From Sutcliffiella horikoshii (GTDB taxonomy: Bacteria > Bacillota > Bacilli > Bacillales > Bacillaceae_I), in assembly GCF_002157855.1 (NCBI RefSeq), contig NZ_CP020880.1, forward strand, positions 3,906,001 to 3,970,000: a stretch of DNA of 64,000 bases. Direction: 5' to 3'. The notes under the pieces were generated by a model. The model made no database searches. It had not been told where the DNA came from and saw only the letters and a program-made list of their open reading frames with translations. This document shows, piece by piece, positions 53,034 to 61,647 of the stretch; the stretch's first letter is position 1; each line of letters opens with the position of its first letter. The position numbers were made by a program, and so were the translations under genes.

Positions 53034-54671
53034 ATGCTAACAAATAAACAAAAACAGATAAAAACCAAGTTATCGAATTACTATATAGAAAATGGAGTAA
53101 TGCCAACAATTCAAATGCTGAGGAGTAATCCTGACCTACCGTCTGATTCTGTCATTCTTAGGGCCTTTGGATCTACATCCTATCCTCGTGTTATTGAATC
53201 TATGGGCTTCCCAAGCAACAAGAGCGCAGTATACACAAAAGAGGAAGTACTAAAATACATGAATGAATTCGTAAATGAATTCGGAGAGGAGAAGCTTACT
53301 CATCAAAATTTTGAGGAGTGGATGGTTAATAATGGTCGGAGTACTAGCTTTAGAAAGAGATACGGGTGGAATAAGTTAAAAAAGGAATTCAAATTCTCCC
53401 TTTTAAAAGAGACAGGATATGATCCAAAAGATGTGTACGACAGGCTTATTGAGTTTGTACGGGATTATGAGTTAAAGAACGGTTATTATCCAATTATCAA
53501 TGAAATTAACAAAGCATTATCACCATTGCACATAAGTACAATTGAAAAATTGAATGGAAAGAAATACCGAGAAATTTTAGAGGAAAATGAGATCTACATT
53601 CCCGCTTATACATATACAAATGATTACTTATTAGAAGCTCTTCATAAAGAAAGAGAAGAAACAGGCGCGACCCCGTTATTTGAATCTTTTCAAAAGAGAA
53701 AGAATCAAACTGCAACTTTTAAAGACGGGAGCCAAAAGCCTGATTGCGGTTGTTTTATTAGGGCTTTTGGAAGTTTTAGAGAAGCTTTGTCCCAAGCAGG
53801 ATATGAACCAAACCCTCGCGGTGATGGACACTGTTATTTAAGTAATCATAACCACCGCAACCCATCTCGCCTACAAGGCATGGTAGATGATCTCTTACAA
53901 TTTGTTCCCCACGAAAAAGAAGACCATGGTTTGTTATATAAAAAAATACCAGGGTTTGAGCATTATAAGGGTGCTAAAGATGCGGATATTGTATTGTTAA
54001 ATACCCCGGGATTAGACAAAGATTATATTATCGAGGTAACATCTTACCTTACAAGAGAACAATTTGAAGGAAAGCAACACATTTCACCAAATGGCCGGCA
54101 AATGCAATATTATAAGAATTTACATGAGAAATTAGAAATGGTGAAGAGTTCAAATTTCAAAGGTGAGTTTATTATTATTTTCAAAGACGATGATATCGAA
54201 GAACATTTAAAGCCGATTCTGTCTAAATTTGCTAGACCAACTAAAGTTGGTAAGATCATAAAGAAGAGACTGGTTAATAGGGAAAGAAACCCTCAACTTT
54301 ATACAGATAGGGAGTTACTAGAAAACCTAAGGAAAAGGGCTAAGGAAGTTGCGTCCAAAAAGAATGGCATGCCCCCGTACCTCAAAGATATGGTACAACC
54401 TGAAAGAGGATGGGCTCACCCATCTAGATATTTCCAACGATTTGAAGTCAAAACTTGGGATGGAGTACTCTCTTATGCCGGATTAGAAAATCACCGACAG
54501 TACCGTGATAGAATCCTATTTTCGACTTTTAAAAAAATCGAAGATTCAATGGGAAGAATCCCAGTTTACTCAGAAATTGATAACGGTCTTTATAGGAAAG
54601 CACTCTATCGGTTTGGTACCTGGAAAGCATTCTTACAAAAGTATGAATTATTTAAGAATGATAAGGAATAA
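53034..54671 (+). CDS. Homing-endonuclease-associated repeat protein with nuclease-like core
   Basis: The 545-residue protein has several copies of a DNA-binding repeat (HNH_repeat type: G-x-P-T...L..AFGS....I...GF): about 21-60, about 213-265 and about 510-540. In the middle a core DADIVLL (about 317) and DYIIEVTSY (about 333) has the D...E-x-T pattern of PD-(D/E)XK-like nucleases, with no lysine in the usual place. I infer a sequence-specific DNA-binding, possibly DNA-cutting protein. No methylase or second subunit is adjacent. AAGGCGGTGC precedes ATG. A terminator follows the stop codon. Confidence 0.65.
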   Translation: MLTNKQKQIKTKLSNYYIENGVMPTIQMLRSNPDLPSDSVILRAFGSTSYPRVIESMGFPSNKSAVYTKEEVLKYMNEFVNEFGEEKLTHQNFEEWMVNNGRSTSFRKRYGWNKLKKEFKFSLLKETGYDPKDVYDRLIEFVRDYELKNGYYPIINEINKALSPLHISTIEKLNGKKYREILEENEIYIPAYTYTNDYLLEALHKEREETGATPLFESFQKRKNQTATFKDGSQKPDCGCFIRAFGSFREALSQAGYEPNPRGDGHCYLSNHNHRNPSRLQGMVDDLLQFVPHEKEDHGLLYKKIPGFEHYKGAKDADIVLLNTPGLDKDYIIEVTSYLTREQFEGKQHISPNGRQMQYYKNLHEKLEMVKSSNFKGEFIIIFKDDDIEEHLKPILSKFARPTKVGKIIKKRLVNRERNPQLYTDRELLENLRKRAKEVASKKNGMPPYLKDMVQPERGWAHPSRYFQRFEVKTWDGVLSYAGLENHRQYRDRILFSTFKKIEDSMGRIPVYSEIDNGLYRKALYRFGTWKAFLQKYELFKNDKE

Positions 54672-54673
54672 AA

Positions 54674-54699
54674 AAACTCGTCCTGTGGCGAGTTTCTTT
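54674..54699 (+). terminator. Terminator after the repeat-protein gene
   Basis: AAACTCG and CGAGTTT pair over TCCTGTGG, followed by CTTTA. It starts three bases after the stop codon. Confidence 0.8.
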
Positions 54700-54740
54700 A
54701 TGAGCTCCCATCTAAGCTCAGTTTTAACGCACTAATGTAT

Positions 54741-54770
54741 AGACGGGTCAGCGTACCTATCCCCTTGGCT
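54741..54770. repeat. REP-like element beside the transposase remnant
   Basis: AGACGGGTCAGCGTACCTATCCCC is a copy of the element, followed by CTTGG. It lies six bases 3' of the remnant described next. Confidence 0.7.
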
Positions 54771-54775
54771 CGAAA

Positions 54776-54862
54776 TTACGCTTTGAAGATGAGGTTTGGG
54801 GATATGCCCAGGATTCTGGCGGCTTGCCTTTGGGAAATGCCTTTTTTTTTTTTTATTTTTCT
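54776..54862 (-). pseudogene. C-terminal HTH remnant of a RAYT-type transposase
   Basis: On the minus strand the frame ending at TAA 54776 encodes LPLLRKIKKKKGISQ and RQAARILGISPNLIFKA. The HTH (GISQRQAARILGIS) resembles the tail of REP-associated Y1 transposases (RAYT) of Bacillus. The catalytic part is missing, and a stop codon precedes the fragment. The poly-A run encoding KKKK suggests slippage decay. Confidence 0.5.
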
Positions 54863-54905
54863 GAGTAGTGGTAGACGTTGCTAGCGCTTTTTTCGCGGGT
54901 TTTTC

Positions 54906-55225
54906 TTATTGGTTATCCTTTTGTTGGATTTGGCATGACTCGTCTGTTATGTTTTTCTCTCCTGCTAAATCAGAAATGGTTCTGGCTAATCTTATGGTTT
55001 TCATTTGGACTCGGTTGCTCAATCCTAGTTTTATTTCTTTTCTACTAGAGGAAATCCCATATAATGTAGTAGTGCGGATGAAACTCTTTCTTTCGACTCT
55101 TTTACATAGGCGTCGGGTAAGCCAACAATTGCAATGGATTCCATTCCTTCTTTCACATGCACTTCCACACGAATCCGATACCCCTCCAATCCTTTTAAAC
55201 CGATACTAGTGACGTTTATAGACAT
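54906..55225 (-). pseudogene. yifB/comM Mg-chelatase-like gene with internal deletion
   Basis: The first 64 codons (55225-55034) match the N-terminus of YifB/ComM (SINVTSIGLKGLEGYRI, IVGLPDAYVKESKERV) and stop. In another frame the sequence continues as LGLSNRVQMKTIRLARTISDLAGEKNITDE (about 55025-54930), which is the C-terminal end of YifB. About 400 residues including the AAA+ core are missing. It is a clear deletion pseudogene. Confidence 0.85.
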
Positions 55226-55459
55226 AAAAAATCCTCCTATCTTATAGTAATTTTGTTTTATATAATGGTTGAGTTGTATAACTGTTTGGGGATATTACTT
55301 TTTTAGGATTCTAGTAGATTGGTATGTTGGGTATAATAATTAGGGGAATTTCAAGTCGCGTATTCAAGTAGCAGTGAAGCTGTTAATTATTACTATACAC
55401 TTATTATAAAAAAATTCAAATAATTCACTAGGTTTTTATACCTATAAGAAAGTGCTTGA

Positions 55460-55487
55460 GGAAGCAGAGAACCGTCCCCATGCTTCC
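55460..55487. repeat. Second type of REP-like element
   Basis: GGAAGCA and TGCTTCC bracket GAGAACCGTCCCCA. The same design occurs at 55942. This is the GGAAGC/GACGGT class of Bacillus short repeats, not the CCTGTCCCC class. The surrounding gap (55226-55627) holds no gene. Confidence 0.6.
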
Positions 55488-55627
55488 ACAAACAATCAGA
55501 CAGCAAATACAAAAAGCCGCAGTTATCTATTCCATCTTTTTTACAGAACAGAAGATCAGCTACAGCTTTATAACGGACGGGAAGAAGCGTCCGGTTCGAT
55601 AAAACTTTTTGGGATGGGGTAATATAT

Positions 55628-55831
55628 ATGACAACAATCAATCAATAGATACTTTGTCCTGTTTGCCGACAACCCTTTGCCAATAATGAACTGGTAGAAT
55701 TAGATGCCGTGAACACCGTGTATCACATTAAATGTAACGGTAATTTTGTAGAACCTTCGAGCGGACTGGTTACTTATAAAGAGATGTGCAAAAGGTATGA
55801 GTTTTTGATTATGGTTGACCAGGTTCATTAA
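55628..55831 (+). pseudogene. Small CxxC protein interrupted by an in-frame TAG
   Basis: ATG 55628 follows GGGGTAATATAT, and after six codons (MTTINQ) a TAG occurs, followed in the same frame by ILCPVCRQPFANNEL and 45 more protein-like codons with a third cysteine (HIKC) and the ending YKEMCKRYEFL. The frame then closes with TAA. A protein with a zinc-knuckle start was probably encoded here and lost to an amber mutation. A weak hairpin (55875-55902) follows. Confidence 0.55.
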
Positions 55832-55941
55832 CGACATATAAAAATCTATAATAAGATTAATTACCAAAATTCTCAAGGGTGGAGGAACTTACCTCCTCCC
55901 TTAAATCATATCCTCAAGATATTATTCTATATTAGCAATGA

Positions 55942-55969
55942 GGAAGCAGAGGTTCGTCCCTGCGCTTCC
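55942..55969. repeat. Second type of REP-like element, copy 2
   Basis: GGAAGCAGAGGTTCGTCCC and GCGCTTCCC match the copy at 55460. It ends two bases before the rmlB stop codon. Confidence 0.6.
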
Positions 55970-55970
55970 C

Positions 55971-56993
55971 TTATTGCAAGTCATACTGTTTCTCAAAATA
56001 ATTTTTATACTCACCACTTAAAATTTGCTCCCACCATGCTTGATTATCTAGGTACCATTGTATAGTTTGAGCAATTCCGGTATCAAACGTGTAGGTAGGT
56101 CTCCACCCCAATTTTTCTAATTTCGTAGGGTCTATTGCATAACGTTTATCATGTCCCAGTCGATCTTTTACAAATTCAATTAACTCTTCGGATTTACCTA
56201 AAGTTTTTATAATCGTCTTAACCACTTCTAAATTTGTCCGTTCATTATGTCCACCTACATTATATACTTCACCATTAATACCTTCATGCAATACTAAGTC
56301 AATTGCTGCACAATGATCAATTACATGCAACCAATCTCGAATGTTTTTTCCATCTCCATAAACAGGTACCTTTTGCTCATTTAGAACACGTGAAATTGTT
56401 AAAGGAATCAATTTTTCTGGAAAATGGTATGGACCATAGTTATTTGAGCAACGTGTAATATTTACTGGCAATCCATAAGTTTCATTATATGCACGTACTA
56501 ATAAATCTGAGGATGCTTTACTGGCACTATAAGGACTATTTGGTTGTAGCGGTGTTTCTTCTGTGAAGAATGTGTTAGGATTAAAATCTAACTCACCATA
56601 AACTTCATCTGTTGAAACATGGACAAACTTAGTAACTCCAACTGCTCTTGAAGCATCTAATAATACTTGTGTTCCGACTACATTTGTCTGCACAAAGATT
56701 CCTGGATTTGAAATCGAACGGTCAACATGGCTCTCTGCAGCAAAATGAACAACGTAGTCAAATTCCTTTTTACCAAAAAGTGACATTATTATTTCACGGT
56801 CAGCAATGTCCGCTTTAACAAAGTGATAATTGTCTTTTGCTTCAATATATTTGTGCTTTGTTAAATCCCCGGCATATGATAATAAATCTAAATTATAAAT
56901 ATCATATTGAGGATACTTGTCCACCATATATTGAACAAAGTTACCGCCTATAAATCCGGCACCACCTGTAACAAGAATTTTATTTCGCGCCAC
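55971..56993 (-). CDS. rmlB: dTDP-glucose 4,6-dehydratase
   Basis: RmlB forms dTDP-4-keto-6-deoxyglucose. It has the NAD Rossmann motif GGAGFIGGNF (8-17), the substrate loop HFAAESHVDRS, and the catalytic T-D-E and Y-x3-K residues (STDEVYG, YSASKAS at about 154-160). At 340 residues it is full length. It is the last gene of the rmlACDB operon, and its end touches a REP-type repeat. Confidence 0.96.
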   Translation of the reverse strand: MARNKILVTGGAGFIGGNFVQYMVDKYPQYDIYNLDLLSYAGDLTKHKYIEAKDNYHFVKADIADREIIMSLFGKKEFDYVVHFAAESHVDRSISNPGIFVQTNVVGTQVLLDASRAVGVTKFVHVSTDEVYGELDFNPNTFFTEETPLQPNSPYSASKASSDLLVRAYNETYGLPVNITRCSNNYGPYHFPEKLIPLTISRVLNEQKVPVYGDGKNIRDWLHVIDHCAAIDLVLHEGINGEVYNVGGHNERTNLEVVKTIIKTLGKSEELIEFVKDRLGHDKRYAIDPTKLEKLGWRPTYTFDTGIAQTIQWYLDNQAWWEQILSGEYKNYFEKQYDLQ

Positions 56994-56998
56994 TTATT

Positions 56999-57847
56999 TC
57001 ACCTCTCTGCTAATTCATTTAAATAATGTTTTAATGCATTCTGCCACTTTGGTAATGGCTCAAATCCATTGTCAATTAACTTCTGCTTTGACATTCGTGA
57101 GTTTTTTGGTCTAACAGCACGTTTTGGATATTCTTCTGTTAAAATTGAGTTTACTGTAACTTCTTTATTTGCTTGCTGAAAGATTTCAGAAGCAAACTCT
57201 GCCCATGAACAAAAGCCCTCGTTTGCTGCATGGTAGACACCATACTTTTCCGTTTGAATCATATCAATTAATAAACGTGCTAAATCAAATGTATACGTTG
57301 GTGAACCATATTGATCTCCTACAACATTTAATTTATTATGGGTTGCAGATAATCTAAGCATGGTTTTTATAAAATTATTTCCATTAATTCCGAATACCCA
57401 CGAAATACGAACGATAAAATACTCTTCTAGTAAACCTCTTACAACATTTTCTCCCTCATATTTCGTTAACCCATAGTAGCCTACCGGGTCAGGCTTATCA
57501 ATTTCTGAAAAGAGTTCTTCGCCTTTACCATCAAATACATAATCAGTACTTATATACATCAACGTTGCATTTACTTTCTTAGCTGCAGTAGATATAAATT
57601 TTGTACCTAATACATTTACATTCCAGCATGTTTCTTTATCATCTTCAGCTTTATCAACCGCTGTATATGCAGCGCAATGAATGATTACGTCAGGATTGGT
57701 TTTTTGTACATATTGATATACTTCTGCTTCATTAGTAATGTCTAAGTCTTCTCTACCAACTCCTAACATACTAATTCCACGTTTTTTACCTTCTCGTACA
57801 ACATCATAACCAAGTTGGCCAGTGTAACCCGTTACTAAAACCTTCAT
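56999..57847 (-). CDS. rmlD: dTDP-4-dehydrorhamnose reductase
   Basis: RmlD reduces dTDP-4-keto-rhamnose to dTDP-L-rhamnose. The NAD(P) motif GYTGQLGYDV (7-16), STDYVFDG and the catalytic YGLTKYEGE (Y-x3-K) are visible. It is 282 residues, full length, five bases from rmlB and six from rmlC. Confidence 0.95.
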   Translation of the reverse strand: MKVLVTGYTGQLGYDVVREGKKRGISMLGVGREDLDITNEAEVYQYVQKTNPDVIIHCAAYTAVDKAEDDKETCWNVNVLGTKFISTAAKKVNATLMYISTDYVFDGKGEELFSEIDKPDPVGYYGLTKYEGENVVRGLLEEYFIVRISWVFGINGNNFIKTMLRLSATHNKLNVVGDQYGSPTYTFDLARLLIDMIQTEKYGVYHAANEGFCSWAEFASEIFQQANKEVTVNSILTEEYPKRAVRPKNSRMSKQKLIDNGFEPLPKWQNALKHYLNELAER

Positions 57848-57853
57848 AATAAA

Positions 57854-58414
57854 CTACTCTCCATAATTAAAATTATTTTCAGCATCTTCTAAAAGAGGGG
57901 CTTTTTGGTCTTTTTCTGAAAGAATAGGGTTTATATCAATTGGCCACTCAATACCAATATCAGGATCATTCCAAATAATACCACGATCGTTTTCTGGTGA
58001 GTAAAGTTCATCCACCTTATACTGCACCTCAACATTATCAGTTAAAGTTATAAAAGCATGCGCAAAACCTTTTGGTACTAATAATTGTTTTTTATTTTCT
58101 TCAGTTAATTCAATTCCAAACCATTCGCCAAAAGAAGGACTATTTTTTCTGATATCAACAGCCACATCAAAAATAGCACCCTTTGTGCAACGTATTAACT
58201 TTGTCTGCGCTTTAGGGTTTAACTGATAATGCAATCCTCTTAATGTCCCTTTAGCTGTAGAAAAAGATTGATTATCTTGGATAAAGTTTAATTCTAATCC
58301 AGCTTCCAAGAACCTAGCCTCACTAAACGTTTCCATAAACCAACCTCTACGATCACCAAACACTGTTGGTTCAATAACCAAAACCTCTTTTAAATAAGTT
58401 TTAATAACGTTCAT
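57854..58414 (-). CDS. rmlC: dTDP-4-dehydrorhamnose 3,5-epimerase
   Basis: RmlC has a double-stranded cupin fold. The motifs DNQSFSTAKGTLRGLHYQ (the general-base histidine) and VPKGFAHAFITL are present. The 186-residue length is typical. AGGAGGTGAAGT lies before ATG. Confidence 0.95.
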   Translation of the reverse strand: MNVIKTYLKEVLVIEPTVFGDRRGWFMETFSEARFLEAGLELNFIQDNQSFSTAKGTLRGLHYQLNPKAQTKLIRCTKGAIFDVAVDIRKNSPSFGEWFGIELTEENKKQLLVPKGFAHAFITLTDNVEVQYKVDELYSPENDRGIIWNDPDIGIEWPIDINPILSEKDQKAPLLEDAENNFNYGE

Positions 58415-58433
58415 ACTTCACCTCCTACACCAA

Positions 58434-59312
58434 TTAATACTTAATTTCTCCTTTTGCAACTTTTAATAAATATTGACCATATGCAGTTTTAGAAAATAAT
58501 TCACCAGATTTAATTAACTCTTCCTTCCCAATCCAACCATTAATATATGCAATTTCTTCAGGTGCGGCAATTTTAACTCCTTGATGTTCTTCTACAGTCT
58601 TAACAAAATTAGTTGCTGCAACTAAACTTTGATGAGTACCTGTATCCAGCCAAGTATATCCTCGACCTAAAAGTTCAACTTCTAGATCTCCAGTATTTAG
58701 ATATATTTCATTAATAGATGTAATTTCTAATTCACCACGTTCAGAAGGCCTAATTCCTTTGGCAATCTCTACAACACGGTTATCATAAAAGTAAAGACCT
58801 GTAATGGCATAATTTGATTTGGGAAACTTAGGTTTTTCTTCTACACTAATTACTTTTCCTTCTGAATCAAATTCTACAACTCCGAATCTTTCTGGGTCTT
58901 GTACATGATAGCCAAACACAGTTGCCCCAGATTCTTTGTTTGCGGCACGTTGGAGGATTTTTCTCATTCCACTTCCATAGTAAATGTTATCACCAAGAAT
59001 CATAGCAACAGAATCAGCACCAATAAAATCCTTACCAATTATAAATGCCTGAGCTAAACCATCTGGGCTAGGCTGGATCTTATATTGAATATTTACACCA
59101 AATTGAGAACCATCTTTTAATAATGACTCAAAACGAGGTGTGTCTTCTGGGGTCGAAATGATTAAAATTTCACGAATTCCTGCAAGCATCAGAGTAGATA
59201 GTGGATAGTAAATCATCGGCTTATCATAAATAGGTAATAATTGTTTACTAGTTACCATCGTTAAAGGATATAAACGTGTTCCACTTCCACCCGCTAAAAT
59301 TATTCCTTTCAT
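58434..59312 (-). CDS. rmlA: Glucose-1-phosphate thymidylyltransferase
   Basis: RmlA makes dTDP-glucose. The nucleotide-binding [11 protein letters not shown] (8-18), the KPMIYYPL motif and ILGDNIYYG are in place. At 292 residues it is full length, and AAAGGAG precedes ATG. It is the first gene of the operon, which shares the strand with the glycosyltransferases upstream. Confidence 0.96.
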   Translation of the reverse strand: MKGIILAGGSGTRLYPLTMVTSKQLLPIYDKPMIYYPLSTLMLAGIREILIISTPEDTPRFESLLKDGSQFGVNIQYKIQPSPDGLAQAFIIGKDFIGADSVAMILGDNIYYGSGMRKILQRAANKESGATVFGYHVQDPERFGVVEFDSEGKVISVEEKPKFPKSNYAITGLYFYDNRVVEIAKGIRPSERGELEITSINEIYLNTGDLEVELLGRGYTWLDTGTHQSLVAATNFVKTVEEHQGVKIAAPEEIAYINGWIGKEELIKSGELFSKTAYGQYLLKVAKGEIKY

Positions 59313-59438
59313 TTCTTTGACTCCTTTAAATTTAGATTCGTCCTAAGATTATAGACATGATATTCAATCAAATAATTAGAATAGTTAATAAGTACAACAA
59401 CTTCTATAAATTTTTGTATAATAGTCTTACGTTATTCA

Positions 59439-59472
59439 AAAAAAAAAAAAGAAGAGCAACTTTAACTCTTCA
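59439..59472 (-). terminator. Terminator between the transferase block and rmlA
   Basis: On the minus strand GAAGAG and CTCTTC pair over TTAAAGTTG and are followed by 13 T. This ends the 59513 transcription unit, so rmlACDB probably has its own promoter in the 59313-59438 stretch. Confidence 0.85.
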
Positions 59473-59512
59473 TTAGGTATATTTTTCATTGATAAATCAA
59501 TTTGTTTGAAAA

Positions 59513-60709
59513 TTAGATTTTATCAAACATCTGATTGAAGTTTTGAAGAGATTTAGTTATTAAATAATCCCTTTTAGTTTCTAATTCCATTTTTGGTATT
59601 TTAGAATATTTAATGAAAGTATCATATAATTCTTCAAACTCAACATTACCCTCATAATCTTCAATATCCCAAGTTTTAGTGAAAGAATCTAATTTATATA
59701 TTTTTTTTCCTAACCCAATATGTGGTACCGCATAAGAAGAGGCTGTGATGTTACCATGTAAACTCGTACCTGCAAAAAATTGTGATTTTGCTATTAGATA
59801 CATGATATCATAAATATTCAGATCAACCATTAAGTCAGCAAAAGGATTTATATAAGTAAGAATTTTTTGTAGTGCTATTTGGTTATCGTGGCCAGAAGCA
59901 AAGCCAATTGGTAAAAGTAATATCCGTAAATTACTTTTTTGTGAAATTCTTTTTAATTGACTTGCAATAATTTTTTCTTTTCCAACACTAGAAGTTAAAT
60001 TAGTTTGAAAACAAATAAAGCTGTTTTCTTCAACATACTCTTTAACCTTTGGGTTAATTAGTTCTTTCAATACTTCTTCTGTAAAGAATGTAGACATGAT
60101 AATGGCAGAATCAGGTGCCATTATGGGTGAGATATCTTCAAAATTACTCATGGTTAAATTATCTCTTACAGAAAAATAGTCTATTTTTCTTAGGTTGGAC
60201 TTAACATAAGCTAATTCTATTGAGGAAAAATTAGAGATATTTGAGCCCCCTACAGTATTATAAAAAATCTTTGAATTAATACCTACATCTTCTTTAATGA
60301 AGATCCAAGGAAATTTCCCCTCTACACCAAGTCGTCTTCTAACATACGCTTCAAGTATTTCTTTTCCAATAGTTTTTCTAATAACTTTTTTTATATAATG
60401 GATTAAACTATTTCTAGATAAATGTTCATACATTTGATACCATCTTGCTGGTAAAACCTCTCCACCCGATATTAATATAACATTTTCATCTGATGAATTT
60501 TTAAATCTTTTAATTAAGTTTCTAATTTCATCTGTTTTTTTACCACCCACACTACTAAGGTCACTACTTATTAATCCATAATAACCAAGTGAGTATTCTT
60601 GTAGTAACTCTGGTCTATATTTTTTAATATAATTTTCAATAATTATTGGAAATAATAAATCACCATAATTATATCTGTCAAATGCTCCTACAATGGCTAT
60701 TTCTTTCAT
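59513..60709 (-). CDS. Polysaccharide pyruvyl transferase family protein
   Basis: The family (PF04230, like CsaB and EpsO) adds pyruvate ketal groups to sugars. The opening EIAIVGAFDRYNYGDLLFPI is the characteristic glycine/asparagine loop, and the C-terminal SQFFAGTSLHGNITASSYAVPHI with the conserved SLH motif is the substrate site. At 398 residues it is full length. It lies next to GT2 genes of the same locus. Confidence 0.85.
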   Translation of the reverse strand: MKEIAIVGAFDRYNYGDLLFPIIIENYIKKYRPELLQEYSLGYYGLISSDLSSVGGKKTDEIRNLIKRFKNSSDENVILISGGEVLPARWYQMYEHLSRNSLIHYIKKVIRKTIGKEILEAYVRRRLGVEGKFPWIFIKEDVGINSKIFYNTVGGSNISNFSSIELAYVKSNLRKIDYFSVRDNLTMSNFEDISPIMAPDSAIIMSTFFTEEVLKELINPKVKEYVEENSFICFQTNLTSSVGKEKIIASQLKRISQKSNLRILLLPIGFASGHDNQIALQKILTYINPFADLMVDLNIYDIMYLIAKSQFFAGTSLHGNITASSYAVPHIGLGKKIYKLDSFTKTWDIEDYEGNVEFEELYDTFIKYSKIPKMELETKRDYLITKSLQNFNQMFDKI

Positions 60710-60744
60710 AGTCTCACAATCCTTTTCATTAAGGTCTTACCATA

Positions 60745-61623
60745 CTAATATCTTATCTCACCATTCATTAGCTTTAAAAATTGTTCAGCTGATTGTATTA
60801 CATTTTTATATTTAAATCTGCGTTTTTTCTTATTTTTTGAATAAGTGGCATCCGTTGAAGAATCCTCCTTGTGGTAAATAACTACATTAGGAGAGTACAT
60901 CGTTTTCAAGCCATCTCTATTTGCCAAATAATATAGAATATCTTCTTCCATATACATAAAAGTTTTATCAAAAAAACCTTCAAACCTCTCAATATATCCC
61001 TTAGAGAATATCAAACAACTACCATGTAGTTGGACATTATACTGAATATTTTCATGATCATTATTACCTATTAAATCTAATTGACGTTTTTTTATTTTTT
61101 TTTGCATGATTTTTCTAAGAGGTCCTTCAACACCTATATAATTTAAAATTAGTAATCTTTTATATACATTTATAATTTTATATAATTGTTCTTTTGTGAT
61201 AACGCTATTACCTACTGGATTTTGATGGTTATTATCTTTTAAGGAAATTATATCTGGCCCTAAAATATCAAAACCAAAAGTCTCATATTCATTTATTACC
61301 TTATTAATAAATGCTCTTTGTTTAATTACTGTATCATTATTTACTACCATAATAAAATCTGAATTATACTCATATTTCCCAAGTTTATAACCAATATTAT
61401 TGCCTCTTGCAAAGCCTTCGTTTTCTCCATTTAGAATTATTTTAACTTTTGCATTCATACTGTACTTTTCTTTTAATTCTATTCCCGATCCATTTGGCGA
61501 ACAATTATCTACGACTATAATATTATAGTTTAGATAATCTATATTACTTAGAATAGATTCAATACATTCTATGGTGTCCTCTTTAACTAAGTAATGTAAA
61601 ATTACAAATGTAAAATGATACAT
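60745..61623 (-). CDS. Glycosyltransferase family 2, probable rhamnosyltransferase
   Basis: GT2 fold with FVILHYLVKEDTIECIESIL, the nucleotide-binding VVDNCSPNGSG (about 38), and the metal-binding VVNNDTVIK (about 93). A later loop has HGSCLIFSKGYIERF and the ED motif (YMEEDILYYL). The type is common for rhamnosyltransferases of surface polysaccharides, which fits the rml genes. It is 292 residues. Confidence 0.85.
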   Translation of the reverse strand: MYHFTFVILHYLVKEDTIECIESILSNIDYLNYNIIVVDNCSPNGSGIELKEKYSMNAKVKIILNGENEGFARGNNIGYKLGKYEYNSDFIMVVNNDTVIKQRAFINKVINEYETFGFDILGPDIISLKDNNHQNPVGNSVITKEQLYKIINVYKRLLILNYIGVEGPLRKIMQKKIKKRQLDLIGNNDHENIQYNVQLHGSCLIFSKGYIERFEGFFDKTFMYMEEDILYYLANRDGLKTMYSPNVVIYHKEDSSTDATYSKNKKKRRFKYKNVIQSAEQFLKLMNGEIRY

Positions 61624-61647
61624 TTTGTTTCTCCTTTTTGTAACTTA

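Noticed and set aside
54868-55209. Plus-strand open frame opposite the yifB remnant
   Set aside because: It is antisense to recognisable YifB sequence, with no start signal; a shadow frame.
55393-55641. Minus-strand frame across the REP-like element at 55460
   Set aside because: It starts in noncoding DNA without a site and crosses the repeat; not credible as a gene.
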